From Ignavibacteria bacterium UBA2360 (GTDB lineage: Bacteria; Bacteroidota; Ignavibacteria; Tepidaquicellales; OLB5), in the NCBI GenBank assembly GCA_002344125.1, contig DDTQ01000011.1, positions 703,245-767,244 on the forward strand: DNA of 64,000 nt, read 5' to 3'. The notes below the pieces were generated by a model, which saw only the letters and a program-made list of their open reading frames with translations, was not told where the DNA came from and ran no database searches. The position numbers and the translations under genes were made by a program. The first letter of the stretch is position 1. Each line of letters begins with the position of its first letter. Positions 8,191 through 15,730 of this stretch are shown here, in pieces.

Positions 8191-8210
8191 AAGGAGGCTT
8201 CGGCCTCCTT
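8191..8210 (+). promoter_or_regulatory. C(UUCG)G tetraloop hairpin containing AAGGAGG
   Basis: AAGGAGGC-ttcg-GCCTCCTT forms a perfect 8-bp stem closed by the very stable C(UUCG)G loop, between the small membrane protein gene and the CHAT-like gene. The left arm is a strong Shine-Dalgarno sequence held in the stem. There is no T-run, so mRNA stabilisation, partial attenuation or control of ribosome entry is more likely than termination. Confidence 0.6.
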
Positions 8211-8232
8211 ATGAGGAAGAATTGAATATTCT

Positions 8233-8838
8233 ATGGATAGATCTCTGAAAATACTGATGTTCGCATCTGATCCGGCTGATGGAAAAAAACTGAACATACC
8301 GGGTGAAGTGAAAGCAATTGAATCCGCTATCAATGATTCACCCTTGCGAGCGTCTGCTGAATTAAAAGTCGTATGGAATACAGGATACGAAGACATTCTT
8401 TTTGAAATCTGCAGATACCATCCGCGTATTGTGCATTTCAGCGGAAGGAGTACAAACCACGGTCTTATCCTGCACGGCGGTAACAGCAAAAGCAGGTTGC
8501 TGGATTTCGGCAGGTTTGCGAAAATACTTAATGCTGTAAAAGAAGAAGTTGAACTGTTGTTCTTGAATTCCTGTTTTTCATCGGCAAGGTCAAAAACGAT
8601 CGTAAATGAAATAGAACATTTAATCTCACTTAATGGTTATGCCGATGATAAAGCAGCGGTCATGTTTCCCGGGTTTTTTTACAGGTATTTATTTTGCGGG
8701 TACTCCCCAGGGAAGTCTCTGGAGCTGGCAAAAACAGAACTTCTGCTCAGGAAGATCAAAACAGGCTATGAACCTGTATATTTTACAAAATACCTGGATA
8801 AGGACTGGAAGCTTTACAATGAAAATACAATTAAATAA
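8233..8838 (+). CDS. CHAT-domain (caspase-like) protein lacking the catalytic His
   Basis: A 201-aa protein spanning a whole CHAT fold: strand LKILMFASDP, IPGEVKAIESAI, then IVHFSG, then LLFLNSCFS, then DDKAAVMFPGFF and GKSLELAK. In CHAT peptidases the His/Cys dyad lies in HFSGHG and LNACYS. Here the Cys is kept (C114) but the catalytic His position is Arg (HFSGRS, R72). It may therefore be an inactive sensor or scaffold, or use altered chemistry. No signal peptide. It lies 60 bp after the small membrane protein and 13 bp before the subtilase, so co-expression is likely. CHAT proteins commonly act in bacterial conflict and cell-death systems. Confidence 0.85.
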   Translation: MDRSLKILMFASDPADGKKLNIPGEVKAIESAINDSPLRASAELKVVWNTGYEDILFEICRYHPRIVHFSGRSTNHGLILHGGNSKSRLLDFGRFAKILNAVKEEVELLFLNSCFSSARSKTIVNEIEHLISLNGYADDKAAVMFPGFFYRYLFCGYSPGKSLELAKTELLLRKIKTGYEPVYFTKYLDKDWKLYNENTIK

Positions 8839-8851
8839 ACTATAAAAAATT

Positions 8852-10789
8852 ATGCCAAATGTAATCAGTTTTCCCCCGATTGGTTCAGATACCGGAGGAA
8901 CAGGTAATGTAATATTACCGCCCGTAATTGATGTACCAAGAAACTTCGTTCCGAAACCGGAAGAAAGATATGTATCTTTTGTAATAGAGCTTAATAACCG
9001 CGCGGGTGCCGCAGAGCTGCGCAATCTTGAAACCGAGATCAACCGAAGACTTTGCACAAAACTCTCGGGGTATTTTCCTGAGCTGCTGAACTATAAACCG
9101 AATATTTTCGATCTGCATAAGAGCTGGATAAAGACCAGAAAACTTAAGGAACCGCTGTTTTTTGGAAAAACAAAACTTGGTAAAACTCTGATTGATATCC
9201 GCGGGAAAAAATATCCAAAACTTCCGTTTACCCTCACAAGACTGTTCCCGGGTTCAGAAAATGATTTCAAGGGTGCAAAAAAGTTCGGGCTGCATAAGTT
9301 CATTCTTTTAACACTGCCAATATTTGAAAGACAATTTGAAAGAAGGACCTCAAAACCAAGATATTCAGCGGCATTGTTTGAAGCGGCGTATGTTCTGAAA
9401 GAGATCAGAACTGTAAATACAGTTAATCCTTCTTCTGAATTCAGAAGGTTTCAGCTGTTTTCAGGCGCACCGGGTTCCGGCAGCAACACTTTGCCCAAAA
9501 ACTGGATGTTAGACAACATGAAAGCAATAAACATCCCGCCGGGAATTAACGGTAGCGGAGTCGTTATAGCGCATCCTGATAGCGGCTGGACACCGCACAG
9601 TGAATTGAATTTTACGAATATTCAGACGAATCCCGCAAGCCCGAACTTTGATCTGACCAAAGACTGGAACGTTTTTAACAATGAAGATACCGCTGAAGAA
9701 CCGCTGGATTCAACCATGCCGTTTCATTTCCACGGTACTTCTACCGCAAGTATAATAGTAAGCAGCGGTAATGCCAGCAACCCAAACCAGTTGACCGGTA
9801 TAGCCCCGGGTGCAAGAGTTATTTCTATTAGGACTATCCATGAACAGCCTGTTGACCAGACAGGAGTAGCGTTAATACTGGATACAGATGTTGCACGGGC
9901 AATTTGGTATGCATCAGAGCAAAATGCAGATGTGATATCCCTCAGTGTAGGCGGATATCCCAATCCCGTGTTAGAATGTGTTGTAGCTCACGCGGTTTAT
10001 AATAATACAATTGTTGTTGCCGCGGCGGGTCAATATTGGCCATTTTTGGTTTACCCGGCAGGTTACCCGGAGTGTATCGCCGTGGGCGCATCAAATGATC
10101 AGAACAGACCATGGGCTGATTGTGTAAAAGATAAAAAAATAGCAATATCAGCGCCGGGTGAAAAAGTATGGTCAGCTTACTGGGATGATTCATCACCTAA
10201 CCGCCGCGAAAAAATTGACGGAGAGGGTAATGGCTGCTCATTTTCCACAGCATTAACTGCTGGAGCGGCAGCTTTATGGCTTCAGCGTTACGGTAAACAG
10301 AACCTGATTAACGGCTTAAATGGAAGAGCTGTACTGCAGGAACTATTTTTGGATCATATTCAAAGCACAGCAACAGTACCTGCGGGCTGGAAAACCAATG
10401 AAAGCGGGGCGGGTATTTTAAACGTTGGAAGACTTCTTGATACAACAACACTTCCTTCACTCAGTACATTTTCCGGACAGGATTGGAATATCTGGCTCAG
10501 GAAAACTAACAATGAACTTTTCTATAAAATGTTTGAAGATTCTGATCCAGTGATTTTAAGGAAACGTTTAAAAGATTTCCTAAATTCAAATGACCCCGAT
10601 GCAGCGCTTGACAGATTCGGGCAGGAGATGATAAACCTGTTTATGGGAATTGAAGATGTTATTGAAGATATGAAGGAATCTGTTGAGGATACCGGCAGGC
10701 GGGCTCAGGATCTGGTTGAAGAAGCAGTTGATAATGTTAATGATTTCGTTTCAGATACTCTTGGTACAGTTGCCGGATGGTTTTCTTAA
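8852..10789 (+). CDS. Intracellular subtilisin-family (S8) serine protease
   Basis: A 645-aa protease with the triad D243 (AHPDSGW), H294 (HFHGTSTAS) and S463 (GCSFSTA in place of the usual GTSMAAP). About 210 residues without obvious similarity precede the catalytic domain and could be a prodomain or a recognition domain. A charged amphipathic helix follows it (about residues 590-645, rich in Glu, Asp and Val). There is neither a signal peptide nor a T9SS tail, unlike the neighbouring M43 protease, so it should act in the cytoplasm. It starts 13 bp after the CHAT-like gene and is probably the executing protease of the module. Confidence 0.92.
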   Translation: MPNVISFPPIGSDTGGTGNVILPPVIDVPRNFVPKPEERYVSFVIELNNRAGAAELRNLETEINRRLCTKLSGYFPELLNYKPNIFDLHKSWIKTRKLKEPLFFGKTKLGKTLIDIRGKKYPKLPFTLTRLFPGSENDFKGAKKFGLHKFILLTLPIFERQFERRTSKPRYSAALFEAAYVLKEIRTVNTVNPSSEFRRFQLFSGAPGSGSNTLPKNWMLDNMKAINIPPGINGSGVVIAHPDSGWTPHSELNFTNIQTNPASPNFDLTKDWNVFNNEDTAEEPLDSTMPFHFHGTSTASIIVSSGNASNPNQLTGIAPGARVISIRTIHEQPVDQTGVALILDTDVARAIWYASEQNADVISLSVGGYPNPVLECVVAHAVYNNTIVVAAAGQYWPFLVYPAGYPECIAVGASNDQNRPWADCVKDKKIAISAPGEKVWSAYWDDSSPNRREKIDGEGNGCSFSTALTAGAAALWLQRYGKQNLINGLNGRAVLQELFLDHIQSTATVPAGWKTNESGAGILNVGRLLDTTTLPSLSTFSGQDWNIWLRKTNNELFYKMFEDSDPVILRKRLKDFLNSNDPDAALDRFGQEMINLFMGIEDVIEDMKESVEDTGRRAQDLVEEAVDNVNDFVSDTLGTVAGWFS

Positions 10790-10809
10790 CGCCTATTGCG
10801 TTTTCATAA

Positions 10810-10838
10810 ATAAGCGTCTGCCAATTACAGGCGCTTAT
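10810..10838 (+). terminator. Probable terminator after the protease module
   Basis: The stem ATAAGCGTCTG/CAGGCGCTTAT (one G-T wobble, 7-nt loop) lies 21 bp after the subtilase stop. The following tract is AT-rich (tatttat) rather than a clean T-run, so its strength is uncertain. Confidence 0.5.
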
Positions 10839-10866
10839 TATTTATAAGCTATTAATAAATAACTAT

Positions 10867-10897
10867 TTGGTTATTTAAACATTTTAGATTATCTTTA
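10867..10897 (+). promoter_or_regulatory. Bacteroidota-type promoter for the M43 protease
   Basis: TTG at 10867-10869 (in TTTG) followed after 20 nt by TATCTTTA at 10890-10897 differs from TAnnTTTG at one base. It lies 30 bp before the ATG at 10927, which has AAAGGA as ribosome site. Confidence 0.5.
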
Positions 10898-10926
10898 CCA
10901 AACATTTTATTAACTAAAGGAATTTT

Positions 10927-12243
10927 ATGAAAAATTATCTAAAAACTGCTGTAAATTCCATTTTCTTTTTTGCTTTTTTTGCTTTACTTTTCACAGGGTA
11001 CAGTTTCCTGGGTGATAGTGAAAATTCATCGGCCCAACTAAACAAACACAGAACCTGTGGTACTGTTGAATTCAATGAGCTGCAGATGCAGCAAAATCCT
11101 GGATTCAGGGAAAACAGAATAAAGATAGAAGAGTTCACAAAAAATTATCAGCATGCTGAAAACAGGGGCTTGATAACTATACCGGTGGTTGTCCATGTTG
11201 TTTATAATACACCACAGCAGAACATTTCTGACGCGCAGATACTTTCTCAGATAGCGATCTTGAACCAGGACTTTGGGAGGCTGAACGCTGATACCACCCT
11301 GACACCGGCTGTATGGAAATCACTTGGCGCAAATACCCAGATCCAGTTCTGCCTGGCACAACGTGATCCGGGCGGAAACCCTACCACGGGTATTACACGT
11401 ACATCAACCAGCGTTACAGCGTTCAACGGCTCTGCTGACCAGCGGATATTTTTTACCGCACAGGGAGGACGAGATATCTGGGATAGAGACCGGTACCTGA
11501 ATATTTATGTTTGTAATTTAGGCGGCGGTCTTTTAGGTTATGCTCAGTTCCCGGGAGGAAATCCGCAGACTGACGGAACGGTTAATCTTTATACTGCATT
11601 TGGTAACACAGGTGTTGTAAATCCGCCATATGATAAAGGCAGAACCGTAACTCATGAAGTTGGTCATTGGTTCAATCTGTTTCACATCTGGGGAGATGAG
11701 CCGGATTGCAACCAGGATGACCAGGTAGCGGATACTCCGCTGCAGGGACCCGAATCGAGCGGGTGTCCAACGTTTCCTTTCACCGATGCATGTCAGCCAA
11801 ACAGCCCCGGCATTATGTTCATGAATTATATGGATTACTCAAACGATGCCTGCATGAATCTTTTCACATTAGGACAATCAACCAGAATGAACGCGGCAAT
11901 TAGCGGACCAAGGGCGAGTTTACTTACTTCAAATGGCTGCATTCCAATCGGAATTACCCCGATAAGCACAGAAATTCCCGGTAATTTTAAATTAAACCAA
12001 AATTATCCAAATCCGTTTAATCCGGTTACAAATATTACTTTTGATATACCCAAATCATCGTTTGTTAAACTTACTATATTTGAAGTGAGCGGAAAAATGA
12101 TAGAGGTGCCGGTTAATCAGAATCTGAGCGCAGGTACATATAATGTAGATTTTGACGCAGCGAAGCTATCAAGCGGTATTTATTTCTATAAGCTCGAAGC
12201 AGGGGAATTTACCCAAACAAAGAAGATGATGGTTATAAAATAA
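10927..12243 (+). CDS. Secreted M43-family zinc metalloprotease with T9SS sorting tail
   Basis: A 438-aa pappalysin-like protease. Residues 1-37 form a signal peptide (hydrophobic FFFAFFALLF). The zinc site is H243, E244, H247 and H253 (HEVGHWFNLFH). The Met-turn is in MNYMDYSNDACM, followed by FTLGQSTRM as in other M43 enzymes. The last 85 residues are a type A T9SS sorting domain (NQNYPNPFNP, GIYFYKLEAG, final Lys), predicting export through the outer membrane and cell-surface anchoring or release. It has its own promoter, so it need not belong to the preceding intracellular protease unit. Confidence 0.95.
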   Translation: MKNYLKTAVNSIFFFAFFALLFTGYSFLGDSENSSAQLNKHRTCGTVEFNELQMQQNPGFRENRIKIEEFTKNYQHAENRGLITIPVVVHVVYNTPQQNISDAQILSQIAILNQDFGRLNADTTLTPAVWKSLGANTQIQFCLAQRDPGGNPTTGITRTSTSVTAFNGSADQRIFFTAQGGRDIWDRDRYLNIYVCNLGGGLLGYAQFPGGNPQTDGTVNLYTAFGNTGVVNPPYDKGRTVTHEVGHWFNLFHIWGDEPDCNQDDQVADTPLQGPESSGCPTFPFTDACQPNSPGIMFMNYMDYSNDACMNLFTLGQSTRMNAAISGPRASLLTSNGCIPIGITPISTEIPGNFKLNQNYPNPFNPVTNITFDIPKSSFVKLTIFEVSGKMIEVPVNQNLSAGTYNVDFDAAKLSSGIYFYKLEAGEFTQTKKMMVIK

Positions 12244-12272
12244 CAAGACCCGTATCTGAGTTAATAATTCTT

Positions 12273-12300
12273 CAGGGAGCCCGAATGGCTCCCTGTTTTA
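12273..12300. terminator. Bidirectional terminator
   Basis: CAGGGAGCC-cgaat-GGCTCCCTG followed by TTTTA lies between the M43 gene (+) and the minus-strand gene whose stop is at 12298. Confidence 0.8.
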
Positions 12301-13758
12301 TTTACCCTTTTTCAGTAATTCCAAAACTTTTTCCTCAAGCCATTTCCGTTCATAACTAAAACTTAACGTCCTCATTTCTATTGATAAAGTTTCGGCAACA
12401 TCCATTCTGCCATTAGCGGCAGAAGTAACAAGTTTTGCGGCAAGTTTTAAGAATTTATTTATTTCTTCGGTAAACCTTTCTGACTTATTTTCATCGTTAA
12501 CATAATGCTTAAATGAATCAATTGCAGAAAACACCTGTTCGTAATTTCCAAGCTCGTAGTGAATTTTGATATTAAATGCTTTTAAGTCCAGTTTAAACGT
12601 GAAATTTACAAAATTTATACGGCTTAAAAAATTTAATGCGGAATGAAAATCCTTATTATGAAAGCATAACATCATTTGTGAATACGCAATCAGGTCCTCC
12701 CTAATATCAGGAGCTATAGACTTTATGTAACTTTCGGCCAGTTCTTTTGCCATATCCGGATTCATCCTGATAAAAATTAGTAAATAATTTCTATAGATAT
12801 TCACAGGCATAAAATTATCCGCAGTACGTTCAAAAAGATCATTCTTTAACGTGAATTCGTATATTTCCGAAAGATGCTTCAAAGTTGATTCATCTTTAGC
12901 AGTATCATAATTAATGATACAGTTGCTTTCTAATGCAACAAGGGTTGTTTTTAGGAGGGTTCTTTCATGTAAATTTGCTTTACGGAGGAACAAGTCCTTC
13001 ATTTCCTTGAAATTAGATAAGTCACCTGGCTTTTTGTAAAGAAGCCATAACCTGTAATACATTCCAAGCTGATATTTATCATCTATATCTTCTATTGATT
13101 CAATAATTGCTTTCCAGTTTACAGAAGCAACAAATTCAGTTAAAGGACTGGTCTTGGGTTTTGAAAAAAAGTTGCTGTCAATTTCAAGCTGTATATCTAT
13201 TCTAAGCAGCTTAATAGAATTTGAAACGAAATATTTTTCAGAGTAATTTTTATACGCTTCTAAAGCTGCTTCAAATTGTTCAGCTGAATAGAAGGTATTT
13301 GATCTTAAAAGATCCAGCTCCGCCCGGACTGACAATTTATCTTCGGTGATCGATAGTTCTTCATAGCTATCAAGTTGTTTCAGCATTTCCCCGGAGCTTT
13401 TTATAAATTGAGATTTCAGCGACCGTTTTGAGTATTCCCTCAATAAATTCATTTCAAATTCGGGTGAATCCATCTTAGAATGAATTTTCAGGAATTCACC
13501 TGTCAATTGAAGAATATTGGAAAGAAGCTTTCTGAGAAGCTCTTCACGGAACGTTTCACCCGGATAAATTTTTGAGAAAAGAAACTCTTTAGTCAGTTTC
13601 TTATTATTAAATTCCGGGTGATAATTTTTCAGCTCTTTCACCAGCCTGCTTGTTGCATCGCTGGTGTTAAAGTATGGTGAGTAAACAAACTTTTCAAAAG
13701 AACGAAATTCCTCTTTAGAAAAGCTCTTAAGTATTTTGATAGCTGACGATTGTATCAA
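12298..13758 (-). CDS. Unknown 486-aa protein, 'SPYFN' family member B
   Basis: A paralog of the proteins at 6180-7640 and 40453-41907. The N-terminus (AIKILKSFSKEEFRSFEKFV then SPYFN) aligns without gaps to member A, and LLRKLLSNILQLTGEFL follows at the same spacing. It has no signal peptide, membrane helix or cysteine-rich motif; helical prediction by eye suggests a repeat scaffold. The stop codon is embedded in a shared terminator with the M43 gene. The function is unknown; two paralogs bracketing the protease genes may be coincidence. Confidence 0.85.
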   Translation of the reverse strand: MIQSSAIKILKSFSKEEFRSFEKFVYSPYFNTSDATSRLVKELKNYHPEFNNKKLTKEFLFSKIYPGETFREELLRKLLSNILQLTGEFLKIHSKMDSPEFEMNLLREYSKRSLKSQFIKSSGEMLKQLDSYEELSITEDKLSVRAELDLLRSNTFYSAEQFEAALEAYKNYSEKYFVSNSIKLLRIDIQLEIDSNFFSKPKTSPLTEFVASVNWKAIIESIEDIDDKYQLGMYYRLWLLYKKPGDLSNFKEMKDLFLRKANLHERTLLKTTLVALESNCIINYDTAKDESTLKHLSEIYEFTLKNDLFERTADNFMPVNIYRNYLLIFIRMNPDMAKELAESYIKSIAPDIREDLIAYSQMMLCFHNKDFHSALNFLSRINFVNFTFKLDLKAFNIKIHYELGNYEQVFSAIDSFKHYVNDENKSERFTEEINKFLKLAAKLVTSAANGRMDVAETLSIEMRTLSFSYERKWLEEKVLELLKKGK

Positions 13759-13997
13759 TGTTATTTTTGTTATGATATTTTATCAAATTTTCCAATCCTA
13801 TCTTTTTTCTTTTTTGAACCATAAGACATCTGTCATCGCATACATTTTCATAGAAAATCTTTCACAAAGCTTCTCTTAAAACTACTTAAAATTATCATTT
13901 TTCAGCACTTTTTCAAGGGGAAGGAGCATACAACTTTCACTTTTAACATAATTTTTCTTTGAATGGGATGGTCATTAAAAGCTATGTTTGTTCCGGA

Positions 13998-14012
13998 TGT
14001 GCACAGTGCACA
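13998..14012. promoter_or_regulatory. Candidate operator TGTGCAC-A-GTGCACA
   Basis: A perfect 15-bp palindrome 28 bp upstream of a small ribbon-helix-helix gene, suitable for binding a dimeric regulator. Autoregulation by that protein is an inference. Confidence 0.45.
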
Positions 14013-14040
14013 AAAATTACAAAACCAATTTTTAGGATAA

Positions 14041-14220
14041 ATGGAAAAGAAAAAACACAAAGAAAAAACGATAGCACGCGGTTACAGGCTTAGACCAAAG
14101 ACGCATAAATTGATTATGAGGCTCCAGAAAAAACTGAACCGCGCTGCAGATGATGTATTATGGAAAGCCTGTGAAGAACTATACCGCCAGGTTAACCTGA
14201 ACCGCGCGCGTCAATTGTGA
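14041..14220 (+). CDS. Small basic ribbon-helix-helix-like protein
   Basis: A 59-aa protein read as MEKKKHKEKTIARGYRLRP followed by KTHKLIMRLQKKLNRAADDV and WKACEELYRQV. After the basic leader, a strand (GYRLRP) and two helices match the ribbon-helix-helix layout of CopG/Arc-type DNA-binding proteins. It starts 28 bp after the palindrome at 13998 and ends 52 bp before the hotdog-methyltransferase gene on the same strand, so it is a candidate local repressor. It could also be an orphan antitoxin-like protein; no toxin gene is adjacent. Confidence 0.65.
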   Translation: MEKKKHKEKTIARGYRLRPKTHKLIMRLQKKLNRAADDVLWKACEELYRQVNLNRARQL

Positions 14221-14272
14221 ATCTATAAAGCGACCATACAAACGAAACAAAGTAAAAAAATAACGAGCAGAA

Positions 14273-15730
14273 ATGAATACATTTGAAAAAGATCTCCAAA
14301 ACCGGATAGGACCTGAGCTGATGACACATCTATTATCAGATGCGGTACCTGTGCTTGAATACACCGGTTTTAAATTCCTTGAAGTAAAGAACGGTTACTG
14401 CAGAGCGTTACTGCCGCTTAACAGCAGCAGCTCCAATCAGCATGGTACTCACCAGGCGCTTTTACTTGGGCTTGCAGGAGACTATACCGGAGGGCTGGCA
14501 CTTGCTTCGCTTATCAGAAACGAACCGATCATGGGGGTACACGAAATTACCCGCGAGAGCGGTATGAGCCTATGGCTCATCAGTTCTGAAATGCGGTACA
14601 TTATGCCTTCGACGGAAGATGTGTATATTTCTGCGGTAATAGAGAGTTCATTAGAAGAGAATCTGTGCAGGCGTTATCATAACGGACAGACAATACTAAA
14701 AGAGCTCGAGGTAAGGTTCGAAAATGCCAGGGGAGAAAGAGCAGCAGAAGGTAAGTTCAGATACTATCTCAAAAAAAGAACTTCATTGAATCTGAACACT
14801 GCAGGCAAGAAGAGCAGTACTATGTTTGAACATATCCTGAAAACATCAGCGAAGCTTATAGCGCAAATGAGGGCATACGAAATGAACAAGGATACCCCAT
14901 TGTTCATAGATGAACTTTCCGGTAAAGCTGCCGGCAAACAAGGCAAAGTAATTGGTGAAAGATTTTTATCACTTATGCCGGAAATACAAAATATGGTCGC
15001 TGCCCGAACCGCTTCGGCAGATGATGCAATAAGAAGATTGGCGCCTGATTTGAAACAGCTTGTAATTCTGGGCGCAGGGCTGGATTTCAGAGCCATAAGG
15101 CTGGAAGGCAGTTTGAAAAACTGCCGGATATTTGAACTTGACCTTCCGGAAATGATCATTGAGAAAGAGAAGATCATTCAGGAGTGGTTAATTGAAACAG
15201 ACAGCAAAATCACCCGGATACCGTGTAATCTCATCACAGATAACCTGACCGAAAAACTTATTCAGTTCGGTTATGATCCTGCAGAGCCGGTGTTTTTCAT
15301 TTACGAAGGTTGTTCTATGTACTTCACCGGGGATGAGAATGCAAAACTTCTTGAGGAAATTGCCGGATTACTTGAGTTTTCAGCAGACGGTCATTTATGG
15401 ATGGATACGGTCTCTGAGGCAGTTATCAGCAGCAAGAACCTGCCGCCGGGTGTTACGTGTTTTCTTTCGCGTATTGCTAAAATGGGTGAACCATTCATAT
15501 ATGGAGTTGATGACCAATTGCACGTGTTTGCTGATTGTGACATGGTAATTGAAGAAATACAATCAACCAAAGATTATATCAGTAATTGTGATGGTGAAGT
15601 GTATGAAATGTATTCATTTTTTTTGCTGAAACACAAAAAGAACATCCATCAACATTTCGTTGGGGAATTTGAATCAGAACTGAATACTGATCACGGGATT
15701 TCAGAAAACCAAAATATTTTCGCAAAATGA
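14273..15730 (+). CDS. Hotdog (thioesterase-like) domain fused to an LCMT-type SAM methyltransferase
   Basis: A 485-aa fusion. Residues 1-165 look like a hotdog fold of the DUF4442/PaaI kind (ALLPLNSSSSNQHGTHQALL then AGDYTGGLALASL), which often binds acyl-CoA or acyl carrier proteins. Residues 200-470 are a leucine-carboxyl-methyltransferase-family domain (VAARTASAD, VILGAGLDFRAIRL as SAM-binding glycine loop, RIFELDLPE, FIYEGCSMYF). Such enzymes methylate small hydroxyl or carboxyl groups, often in natural-product pathways. The stop overlaps the next start (ATGA), coupling it to a giant surface protein. Substrate unknown; the fusion is unfamiliar to me. Confidence 0.82.
   Translation: MNTFEKDLQNRIGPELMTHLLSDAVPVLEYTGFKFLEVKNGYCRALLPLNSSSSNQHGTHQALLLGLAGDYTGGLALASLIRNEPIMGVHEITRESGMSLWLISSEMRYIMPSTEDVYISAVIESSLEENLCRRYHNGQTILKELEVRFENARGERAAEGKFRYYLKKRTSLNLNTAGKKSSTMFEHILKTSAKLIAQMRAYEMNKDTPLFIDELSGKAAGKQGKVIGERFLSLMPEIQNMVAARTASADDAIRRLAPDLKQLVILGAGLDFRAIRLEGSLKNCRIFELDLPEMIIEKEKIIQEWLIETDSKITRIPCNLITDNLTEKLIQFGYDPAEPVFFIYEGCSMYFTGDENAKLLEEIAGLLEFSADGHLWMDTVSEAVISSKNLPPGVTCFLSRIAKMGEPFIYGVDDQLHVFADCDMVIEEIQSTKDYISNCDGEVYEMYSFFLLKHKKNIHQHFVGEFESELNTDHGISENQNIFAK

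Noticed and set aside
7831..10789. Bacterial gasdermin system
   Set aside because: The protease pairing is reminiscent, but the 113-aa membrane protein is far too short and lacks the gasdermin beta-rich fold.
14041..14220. Toxin-antitoxin pair with the RHH protein as antitoxin
   Set aside because: No short toxin-like gene lies beside it; the neighbours are a 485-aa enzyme and a minus-strand 486-aa protein.
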